DNA from: CAYVVT01 sp964454335
GTDB taxonomy: Bacteria; Fidelibacterota; UBA8477; JABMPR01
DNA: 24,181 nt
Assembly: GCA_964454335.1 (NCBI GenBank)
Contig: CAYVVT010000026.1
Coordinates: 1-24,181 of the forward strand
Reading direction: 5' to 3'
This document shows, in pieces, positions 16,695 to 22,725 of the stretch. Position 1 is the first letter of the stretch. Every line of letters starts with the position of its first letter. The notes beneath the pieces are model-generated. The model was given only the letters and a program-made list of their open reading frames with translations, did not search any database and was not told the origin of the DNA. Position numbers and translations under genes: made by a program.

Positions 16695-18035
16695 ATGGCT
16701 GACCTTCATACTGAGATGTGCGGGATCACCAGTCCCAATCCCTTCTGGCTGGCCTCGGGTCCACCAGCGAACTGTGGTGAACAGGTGATGCGGGCTTTCG
16801 ATGCTGGCTGGGGCGGTGCTGTGTGGAAGACCCTCGGACAACCGATCGTCAATGTTTCATCACGCCTGGCTGCCATAGACTATGCCGGCAACCGCATGTC
16901 GGGGCTGAACAATATTGAACTGATCACCGACCGGCCGCTGGAGTCGAACTTCAAGGAGATCGCCGAAGTCAAGAAGCGCTTTCCTGATCATGCCGTCATC
17001 GTCTCCATCATGGTGGAGAGTAGGGAAGAGTGGCGCGAGATCGTGAAACGGGCGGAAGGTGCCGGAGCAGATGGTCTCGAACTGAATTTTGGTTGTCCGC
17101 ACGGCATGTGTGAAAGAGGGATGGGCAGCTCTGTCGGTCAGGAGCCGAAAGTTCTGGAAAAGATCACTTCCTGGGTAATGGAAGACGCCACCACACCGGT
17201 GCTGGTGAAATTGACCCCAAATGTCGGCGATATCCTTGATCCGGGTATCGCGGCGGTACAGGGTGGTGCCGACGGCCTTTCACTCATCAATACAGTGAAG
17301 TCGATCATCGGTGTGGACCTGGATACCCTGGTCCCGCTGCCATCGGTTGCGGGAAAAAGTACCAACGGTGGATACTGCGGTCCCGCCGTCAAACCCATCG
17401 CCCTGCACATGGTCTCGGCATTGGCCCGGGATCCCCGTGTAAACATACCCATTTCAGGTATTGGCGGGATCTCCACCTGGCGGGACGCGGCTGAGTTCAT
17501 CGCAATGGGCTCCAGCACGGTGCAGATCTGTACGGCTGTGATGCATTACGGTTATCGTATCATCGAAGACCTCACGGATGGCCTTTCGAATTACCTGGAT
17601 GACAAGGGTATGACCTCGGTGTCCGAACTCGTGGGGAAGGCTGCGGAGAATGTGACGGACTGGGGCAACCTGGACCTGAACTACAATGTCGTGGCCAAGA
17701 TCAACGCCGACACCTGTATCGGTTGTCAGTTATGCTATATCGCCTGTCTTGATGGCGGGCATCAATGCATCCACACCCGGAAGAGCGAGTGTTTCGCCTT
17801 CCACGGTGAATCGGATCACGGTGAGCACCCGCGTATTGAGGTTGGTCCTGCGATCAATCATAAGGCAGAGGGAGACGGTCCTGACTTCCTCCCATTTGTG
17901 GATGAAGAGGAATGTATCGGCTGTAATCTCTGTAGCCTGGTCTGCCCGGTCCCCGATTGTGTGACCATGGAGGAGGTCGCATCTTCCAAGGCCTCGGAAT
18001 CCTGGAATGAGAGGATGGCCAGGGGGGCAGGTTGA
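16695..18035 (+). CDS. preA: PreA, catalytic FMN subunit of dihydropyrimidine dehydrogenase
   Basis: Reduces uracil and thymine to their 5,6-dihydro forms with electrons from PreT. Residues about 1-310 form a dihydroorotate-dehydrogenase-like FMN barrel; LNFGCPHGMCERGMGS contains the Cys used as general acid in dihydropyrimidine dehydrogenases, and SGIGGISTWRDAAEFIAMG is the FMN-phosphate loop. The C-terminal ferredoxin domain has two 4Fe-4S motifs: CIGCQLCYIAC near residue 336 and CIGCNLCSLVCP near residue 406. The start is ATG 16695, preceded by AGGAGG at 16682-16687; an in-frame TTG at 16689 overlapping the preT stop is less likely. Last gene of the catabolic operon. Confidence 0.94.
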   Translation: MADLHTEMCGITSPNPFWLASGPPANCGEQVMRAFDAGWGGAVWKTLGQPIVNVSSRLAAIDYAGNRMSGLNNIELITDRPLESNFKEIAEVKKRFPDHAVIVSIMVESREEWREIVKRAEGAGADGLELNFGCPHGMCERGMGSSVGQEPKVLEKITSWVMEDATTPVLVKLTPNVGDILDPGIAAVQGGADGLSLINTVKSIIGVDLDTLVPLPSVAGKSTNGGYCGPAVKPIALHMVSALARDPRVNIPISGIGGISTWRDAAEFIAMGSSTVQICTAVMHYGYRIIEDLTDGLSNYLDDKGMTSVSELVGKAAENVTDWGNLDLNYNVVAKINADTCIGCQLCYIACLDGGHQCIHTRKSECFAFHGESDHGEHPRIEVGPAINHKAEGDGPDFLPFVDEEECIGCNLCSLVCPVPDCVTMEEVASSKASESWNERMARGAG

Positions 18036-18073
18036 GCTGCTTGATGAAGTAGATTATTCGGAGGGGGTTTTCG

Positions 18074-18478
18074 GTGCAATATTTAGCTCGTATGGTCCTT
18101 CTACCATTGTTATGCATCACAGTTTTTATTACAGGGTGTGAGTACATCCACACGGGCTCCAGAGAAGATTGTGAAGCTAATTATTGGGGAGTGTGGGGTC
18201 TCAAGATCCATATTTCAGATGCTGTTACAAAAATGGCTACCGGAGAAGAAGCCCATGTTGTAGCTACTGATGGTGATTATGTTGAAATCCTTACGTTCTA
18301 TTCAGTAGTTGACTCCTCTGAAGTATTGTTCCACGGCTCATCCGGTCGCGAAGGACTCTATGACATTCATATTGAGAATCCGGGATATCATGACTGGGAC
18401 TCTTCCGGTGTCAGAGTATTCCTCTCTGGGTGCACCCTTGTTGCCGCAAACGTCTATGCAGCGATGATCCCGGAATAG
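18074..18478 (+). CDS. Small putative lipoprotein of unknown function
   Basis: I do not recognise this 134-residue product. The GTG start at 18074 is supported by GGAGGGGG at 18060-18067. The N-terminus is a lipoprotein signal peptide with lipobox ITGC and predicted lipidated Cys22. The mature part has two further Cys (about residues 32 and 122) that could pair as a disulfide, and a mostly beta-strand pattern (VEILTFYSVVDSSEVLFHG). Base composition is more AT-rich than the preA gene just 38 bases upstream, suggesting separate ancestry. No terminator separates it from preA, so some read-through expression is possible. Confidence 0.7.
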   Translation: MQYLARMVLLPLLCITVFITGCEYIHTGSREDCEANYWGVWGLKIHISDAVTKMATGEEAHVVATDGDYVEILTFYSVVDSSEVLFHGSSGREGLYDIHIENPGYHDWDSSGVRVFLSGCTLVAANVYAAMIPE

Positions 18479-18527
18479 AATATTTCGTCGGAGATCGGAC
18501 ACTCACAGATACCAGCCCCATTTTTAC

Positions 18528-18556
18528 TTGTAAGCCCTATACGGCTCACATATATT
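18528..18556 (+). promoter_or_regulatory. Sigma-70-like promoter before the DUF3098-tRNA-Asp unit
   Basis: TTGTAA (18528-18533) and TATATT (18551-18556) with an ideal 17-base spacer. The predicted start of transcription (about 18563) falls only a few bases before ATG 18566, and no Shine-Dalgarno sequence is visible there, so the message would be nearly leaderless. Confidence 0.5.
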
Positions 18557-18565
18557 CGCCGCGCT

Positions 18566-18811
18566 ATGAGCAGTGAAGGCAAAACAGAGAACAAACATTG
18601 GTTATCTGAACTGCCTTTTGACAATCGGAATTATTTTCTGTTTCTCATTGGACTTGTGGTCATTATTCTGGGCTTCATCCTGATGGCAACCGGCGAATTG
18701 AACAGCACTCGGTCATTGACCGTGGCACCCCTGGTGCTTCTCTTTGGCTACCTGGTGATCATTCCTGTATCCATCATGCTCCGGAAAAGAGACAAGTCCC
18801 CCGATAAATAG
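18566..18811 (+). CDS. DUF3098 small membrane protein
   Basis: An 81-residue inner-membrane protein with two hydrophobic helices (about residues 26-44 and 54-72) and a basic C-terminus. PFDNRNYFLFLIGLVVIILG, the following FILMATGE, and TVAPLVLLFGYLVIIP match DUF3098, a small family of unknown function found mainly in Bacteroidetes and relatives, often near cell-division or permease genes. There is no ribosome-binding site, and the promoter at 18528-18556 predicts a leaderless message. Its TAG stop (18809-18811) shares its final G with the first base of tRNA-Asp, so the two are almost certainly co-transcribed and the mRNA is cut by tRNA 5' processing right at the stop codon. Confidence 0.8.
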   Translation: MSSEGKTENKHWLSELPFDNRNYFLFLIGLVVIILGFILMATGELNSTRSLTVAPLVLLFGYLVIIPVSIMLRKRDKSPDK

Positions 18812-18887
18812 GGATCGTAGTTCAGTTCTTGGTTAGAACGCCGGCCTGTCAAGCCGGAGGTCGCGGGTTCGAGTCCCGTCGGTCCCG
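18811..18887 (+). tRNA. tRNA-Asp (anticodon GTC)
   Basis: A 77-base cloverleaf. Acceptor arms are GGGATCG (18811-18817) and CGGTCCC (18880-18886), with one G-T pair. The D-arm is GTTC/GAAC (18820-18823, 18836-18839), and the anticodon stem is CCGGC/GCCGG with loop CTGTCAA (18846-18852), anticodon GTC. The T-arm is GCGGG/CCCGT with loop TTCGAGT, and the discriminator base is G18887. CCA is not encoded. Sequence downstream changes character sharply, as expected if this tRNA served as an integration site. Confidence 0.97.
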
Positions 18888-18894
18888 CAGAAGT

Positions 18895-18918
18895 AAAACC
18901 CCACCACGGTGGGGTTTT
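18895..18918 (+). terminator. Rho-independent terminator after tRNA-Asp
   Basis: Near-perfect hairpin AAAACCCCACC / GGTGGGGTTTT with a very small loop, ending in TTTTGTGTT, eight bases past the tRNA. The A-run and T-run are symmetric, so it could work in both directions. Confidence 0.85.
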
Positions 18919-19022
18919 GTGTTAATGCGAACGTGGACTTATGTCCTACCCACAAAGGCTTGCAGCAAAATAAGCTAGTGAGCGTTATCAGAGAAACCTG
19001 AGCAAATCATGCATTTCTCGTG

Positions 19023-19194
19023 AGCACTCCAGTTAGTAAAAAACACCTACCAGTGACGAAGATTTGTCACTCATTTGGCACACGAAGTTATCTAGAGGTC
19101 ACTCAAATCGCAAGAGCTTCAAAAATTCCAAACATCTGCAATGTGGTCATGGGTGTATGTGAGCGACCATAAATGACATCAAAATTATGAGTAG
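19023..19194 (+). pseudogene. Possible remnant of a tyrosine-recombinase C-terminus
   Basis: The + frame from 19023 is open for ~50 codons. It reads CHSFGTRSYLEV (like the HxFxTR region after the catalytic Arg box of phage integrases), then SKIPNICNVVMG (like the IP...VMGH element). After a +1-type frame change at about 19155 it reads YVSDHK, a stop, then HQNYE, which resembles the region leading to the catalytic Tyr. If real, the catalytic Arg/His positions are lost and the gene is dead. The position beside a tRNA fits. This is pattern reading by eye and weak. Confidence 0.18.
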
Positions 19195-19330
19195 TTATAA
19201 TCTCCTCAAGTCAAAGAAAAGGGTACACTTACAGAAATCATTTACTTCTCAGGGTTTGTAGACCGAAAGCTCACTAAATAAGACAAAATTAGTGGTGAGA
19301 ATATTGGCTATTAGCAGTAAACAGTCAGTA

Positions 19331-19365
19331 AGTAGTTAGGGAAGACCTTTTGTCTTCCCACTACT
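19331..19365. other. Imperfect hairpin of unknown role
   Basis: Inner arms GGGAAGAC (19339-19346) and GTCTTCCC (19352-19359) around a CTTTT loop, extended by outer arms AGTAG (19331-19335) and CTACT (19361-19365). No T-run follows on either strand and no gene ends next to it. Confidence 0.4.
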
Positions 19366-19435
19366 ACGTTTAGGGGTATGTGGGAAATGGGAAAAGCCTG
19401 TAACCTGCTGACTATCAGCGCCTTACAAATGAGAA

Positions 19436-19461
19436 GAAGCCTGAGATTCTTCCCAGGCTTC
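19436..19461 (-). terminator. Terminator hairpin after the secreted sorting-domain protein
   Basis: Inverted repeat GAAGCCTG / CAGGCTTC with a 10-base loop, 26 bases beyond the stop of the - strand gene at 19488; on that strand it is followed by TTCTCATTTG. A nearly identical stem ends the RepA-like gene at 20954-20980. Confidence 0.6.
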
Positions 19462-19487
19462 CTAGAATCCTTCTTAAGTTAAATCCC

Positions 19488-20768
19488 CTATCTCAAATAC
19501 ATCAACTTCATAGTCTCAGAGTATCCGTTGCAGTCCAGCCTCAGTAGGTAGATTCCAGCAGGTAGCATCTTTCCTTCATTATCAGTTGCAATCCACTCGA
19601 ATTCGTGGGAGCCGGTTTGTAGTTCCCCGGTATATATAGTGCCGACTTGTTTAGCTGACGCGTCATAGATTGAAAGACTGACTGTTGAAAGTCTAGGTAA
19701 GTCTAACGCTATTCTCACGTTTGGATTGAAGGGATTGGGGTAGGCATTAATTGTATAGGACGAAGGACTATAAAGCTGATCGGATTCATCATTATTGGTT
19801 GACTTGCCGATACCATTAGTGACTACGAGCGGACTTGAACTTGTGCCCTCTACACCGTGCATTACTGGTACGATCTTGTATGTACCAGTGTAGAGGGTGG
19901 TATAGTGAGGCAACGAGACTGTAGCCACTGTTACATAACCTAGCTCCGGATGCCCACTGTACTTCTTCACTCGAAATTTCAATGCTGAGGCCGTGCCATA
20001 CCATTCATGACCCCAAGTTATTCGATATTTAGTCCGAATCTGAGTATATGAAAGATTTGTGACCGCTGTTAGTTCGTCAAACGTAATCTGATCCCAATCA
20101 TAGGATTCAGATTCCGGTGGTGGAGTTGTTGTCGGAATATGGTCCCATCCTACCACCTCAATATCCACAGGATCGGGATGTCCAGTTTCATTGGGTATGT
20201 AATCACCAAATTCATCCACAGGGATTATTGCATACACTTCATCAGTAGTCGTTTCGAATGTTCTGTAGTAGTGCCAAAACGTTTTCTTAAAAAAGTGAGT
20301 TAACACCCACTTCCCATCCTCAAAGAGATAATAGTAGAAACCGACTACCACAGTATTGTAATCATCATCCGTAATTATGAATCCAGCAGTTGGACAATCA
20401 TCACTTTCATGCCTGTGCTGATATGAAATCCACCTGTGTCCATTTTCTGAGTACCCACTAAATGTCCAATCAGAATCATCAAACTGGATAAGGTCATGAG
20501 TTTCATCGTCATTAACCTTAACGGTGATCTTGAGATATTCAAACATGCCCTCAATAGGTTCATTGGGCAATGCATATGAAGGCCATAATAGCTGATTATC
20601 CGCACACACCCATTCCGGATAGATAAATCCGAGCTCGTCATTATTCCCTTCTCCAGTTCTGGACCACTGGTTTAATACTTCACCGTATGTCGGATCGGGA
20701 TCATCACAGTAATTGTCTGCATACATCGTTGATGCCAAGATCAGAAGTATGGCTAAGCAGCACCTCAT
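19488..20768 (-). CDS. Secreted protein with Por-type (T9SS-like) C-terminal sorting domain
   Basis: A 426-residue exported protein. The N-terminus (MRCCLAILLILASTMYA) is a signal peptide, likely cut after MYA. I do not recognise the central part (about 20-335), which has scattered Trp/Tyr and strand patterns; about residues 215-315 could be a fibronectin-like beta domain (TKYRITWGHEWYG, FRVKKYSG, TGTYKIVPVM). Residues about 336-426 form a clear C-terminal sorting domain: YTINAYPNPFNPNVRIALDL, VSLSIYDASAKQVGTIYTGEL, and DNEGKMLPAGIYLLRLD, ending ETMKLMYLR. Such domains direct proteins across the outer membrane in FCB bacteria. GGAGGAG, seven bases before the ATG, is a strong ribosome-binding site. 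AT-rich like its surroundings. Confidence 0.88.
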   Translation of the reverse strand: MRCCLAILLILASTMYADNYCDDPDPTYGEVLNQWSRTGEGNNDELGFIYPEWVCADNQLLWPSYALPNEPIEGMFEYLKITVKVNDDETHDLIQFDDSDWTFSGYSENGHRWISYQHRHESDDCPTAGFIITDDDYNTVVVGFYYYLFEDGKWVLTHFFKKTFWHYYRTFETTTDEVYAIIPVDEFGDYIPNETGHPDPVDIEVVGWDHIPTTTPPPESESYDWDQITFDELTAVTNLSYTQIRTKYRITWGHEWYGTASALKFRVKKYSGHPELGYVTVATVSLPHYTTLYTGTYKIVPVMHGVEGTSSSPLVVTNGIGKSTNNDESDQLYSPSSYTINAYPNPFNPNVRIALDLPRLSTVSLSIYDASAKQVGTIYTGELQTGSHEFEWIATDNEGKMLPAGIYLLRLDCNGYSETMKLMYLR

Positions 20769-20953
20769 ACACTCCTCCGTTCAAAAACATTGATTGATGC
20801 CCCCCGTGGGCTTTGATGTAATATAGCTCAGATGTTTTACACCAAAATCAATTAGTTACGCCAAGATCAAGACCAGACACATCAATAAATTCTAGCTGCG
20901 TAACGGATCGTAGGTAAGTTGTTTTTCTGGCGTAATACTAGTGATGGTGAAGA

Positions 20954-20980
20954 AGAAGCCTGGATAGATCCCAGGCTTCT
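20954..20980 (-). terminator. Terminator hairpin after the RepA-like gene
   Basis: Perfect 10-bp inverted repeat AGAAGCCTGG / CCAGGCTTCT with a 7-base loop, 26 bases beyond the stop of the - strand gene at 21007; followed on that strand by TCTTCTTCACC. Shares its stem with the hairpin at 19436-19461. Confidence 0.65.
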
Positions 20981-21006
20981 CCTTTCTGTTTCGTATGTTG
21001 TTACTT

Positions 21007-21954
21007 CTATTTCTTTACATATTCCCACTCCTCATATGCTGATTCTGATATGGTATACCCAGTTGACGTCTGGATGATTATGCCATCAATAACCGCCTTT
21101 TTCACCTTTCTATAAGCAGTAGATTGGGCTATCTCATATTCGTGTTCAAGCTCATGCACTAATTGAGCTTTTGACATCGGTTTACCGTATGTATATATGA
21201 TTTCCAAGACTTCCGGGATTTCGGTTGTTTCGTCTCTTTCAAACCAGAATGTATCGGGATTGAAAACAAGACTAACCGGGTCTGGAGTTTCGACGTGTCT
21301 CATATCGAATCTCAGATCAGTATGATCCTTTCCCTTGGTCATCATTATACACGAGTCATATTCCCCGGTAATCACACTTGAGCCTCGAGGACCTTTTCCC
21401 CATTCCTTCCCTGTGTGATGGACTAGGATGATAGATACTTCAGCTTCCTCTGCAAGCAACCGCAACCTGGTAAAAACCCTGGTCATGCCCGATGCAGAGT
21501 TCTCATCTTCATGATGAAACTTGATTAAAGGATCGAGGACTAGTACATCAGCCTCGCATCCTAAGAGATCACGTTTCAAATCCCACCAATCATCATCGTC
21601 AAGAATGTTGAATCTGTTGGTGTTCATGAAGGTGATTTTTGCATTTTCACAGTATCCTTCAATCTGCTCACACATTTTGCGAACGCGGTCCCGATTACCC
21701 CAATAGCCACCTTCCCCAGTCACCACATGAACCGATTTAGGTTCTGTTATCTCAAATCCTGCGAATCCATTACCAGTCGCTATTGCCATTGCAAAATTAA
21801 GCGCTAGGAATGATTTCTTCGCTTTATGTGGGGCTGCTATCAACATGATGGAATTGTCCAACAGGAAACCATCTTTGATGATGGGTGTTGGTGGCTCGGA
21901 TGTATCGTTGAGTAAGTCGCTAAGTGGAATTACCCTCTCGTAGTATCTATTCAT
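21007..21954 (-). CDS. RepA-like AAA ATPase (AAA_25 family) with winged-helix C-terminus
   Basis: A 315-residue RecA-fold ATPase of the kind found as replicative-helicase-like proteins on plasmids, phages and integrated elements. After a lead segment, the P-loop region is AAPHKAKKSFLALNFAMAIATG (residues 40-61). The Walker A is unusual: both glycines of GxxxxGKS are replaced (A41, K46), while K47 and S48 remain. Walker B is VLVLDPL with D141; VSIILVHHTGKE (about 173-184) is the family's HHxxK element, and GPRGSSVITGEYDSCI follows. Residues about 245-310 resemble a winged helix (SKAQLVHELEHEYEIAQSTAYRKVKKAV). A weak ribosome-binding site AAGGTG precedes the ATG. Supports a mobile-element origin of this region. 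Helicase activity is not certain. Confidence 0.78.
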   Translation of the reverse strand: MNRYYERVIPLSDLLNDTSEPPTPIIKDGFLLDNSIMLIAAPHKAKKSFLALNFAMAIATGNGFAGFEITEPKSVHVVTGEGGYWGNRDRVRKMCEQIEGYCENAKITFMNTNRFNILDDDDWWDLKRDLLGCEADVLVLDPLIKFHHEDENSASGMTRVFTRLRLLAEEAEVSIILVHHTGKEWGKGPRGSSVITGEYDSCIMMTKGKDHTDLRFDMRHVETPDPVSLVFNPDTFWFERDETTEIPEVLEIIYTYGKPMSKAQLVHELEHEYEIAQSTAYRKVKKAVIDGIIIQTSTGYTISESAYEEWEYVKK

Positions 21955-22148
21955 TTTACTTTACACCTTATTCATAGACTGAAATTCTCCATTTCTATTT
22001 GGGTTAATTATCATCTCTCACGAACCATCTCTTCTAACCCCTTTAATTGGGATAAATAGGGGGTGGTCTAGCTCTCATCTCGCATATGATCAATTGCAGA
22101 ATTCACACTCCTTTGGTGTTTCTGGTCCATCCTTCTTTTGGGTTGGGG

Positions 22149-22187
22149 AAAAAAAGGAGGTCCAACATCTCTGTCAAAAACCTCCTT
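22149..22187 (-). terminator. Strong rho-independent terminator on the - strand
   Basis: Arms AAGGAGGT (22154-22161) and ACCTCCTT (22180-22187) form an 8-bp stem with an 18-base loop; read on the - strand the stem runs straight into seven T's (A-run at 22149-22155 on +). No protein-coding gene lies directly upstream on that strand, so it may end a small RNA. Confidence 0.6.
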
Positions 22188-22276
22188 CGCCGTGTATAAA
22201 TTTAGGGATCAACCCTCATATGGCAAGCACAAGAAGGGAAAAAAATCCAAACTACTGATTATCAGTACATATAGAG
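22150..22276 (-). ncRNA. Candidate small RNA
   Basis: On the - strand a TTGCTT hexamer (about 22310) and TATACA (about 22286), 18 bases apart, could drive a transcript starting near 22276 and ending at the terminator at 22149-22187, about 125 bases. It contains a short AGGG/CCCT stem and no ORF. On replication-type islands such RNAs often act as copy-control or antisense RNAs; that role is only a guess. Confidence 0.22.
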
Positions 22277-22380
22277 GATATATATGATGTATAACTTTAA
22301 ATATATACGTGAAGCAATTGGAGCAAAGGGTTGTGGAATAGCAAGTATCTAATTATTACATTGCTTTTCCTAAACTGGAG

Positions 22381-22596
22381 GTGAAAATCAGCAATACTCT
22401 CAGGACTATTCTATCGATTGTAGAGTTGGAAAAGCTAAGGGCTATTAAGGTTCTAGAGTCTGAAATAAATAATATAGAGAGTTCAGAGGTGGGCCATCCA
22501 TTAGTTCGACTTTATCAAATGATCTGTACCTGGGAGGGAGAACCAAGAGAGGTTGTGCGTGCTTTTCTGGATAAATACGGGAGCATTCTTGAGTAA
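22381..22596 (+). CDS. Small helical protein of unknown function
   Basis: A 71-residue product rich in Glu, Leu and Ile, predicted to be mostly helical, with a possible short coiled coil (LRTILSIVELEKLRAIKVLE) in the first half. I do not recognise the family. The start is uncertain: GTG at 22381 directly follows GGAG, too close for a normal ribosome-binding site, and the frame is open back to 22342 with only an ATT (22360) as alternative start. It is on the same strand as, and 129 bases before, the truncated AAA ATPase, so it could have been its partner. It may also be a chance ORF. Confidence 0.4.
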   Translation: MKISNTLRTILSIVELEKLRAIKVLESEINNIESSEVGHPLVRLYQMICTWEGEPREVVRAFLDKYGSILE

Positions 22597-22725
22597 GCGT
22601 TTCGACAAAGGGTGAACTCCGACTATCTGGGGGAATTATTTATATTTCGTGATCGTAGAATTCTCAATGAATCCACTTCATCAAAGTTGAACGGAATTAG
22701 ATAGTAATGCGGGAGTAGAACTATA

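Larger units (their letters stand above)
18919..19487. other. Non-coding AT-rich stretch next to tRNA-Asp
   Basis: About 570 bases without a convincing gene. It contains a possible decayed integrase tail (19023-19194), a palindrome GCTGA-CTA-TCAGC (19407-19419), a hairpin AGTAG...GGGAAGAC/GTCTTCCC...CTACT (19331-19365), and the terminator of the gene on the - strand (19436-19461). No copy of the tRNA 3' end was found here or further right. Confidence 0.6.
21955..22380. other. Intergenic AT-rich stretch with candidate small-RNA elements
   Basis: About 425 bases without a supportable gene. It carries a strong - strand terminator (22149-22187), a palindrome ACTGAT-T-ATCAGT (22254-22266), a short AGGG/CCCT stem near 22204-22216, and very AT-rich sequence at 22270-22310 that includes promoter-like hexamers on the - strand. 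A weak ACCCC/GGGGT repeat lies at 22037-22064. Confidence 0.5.
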
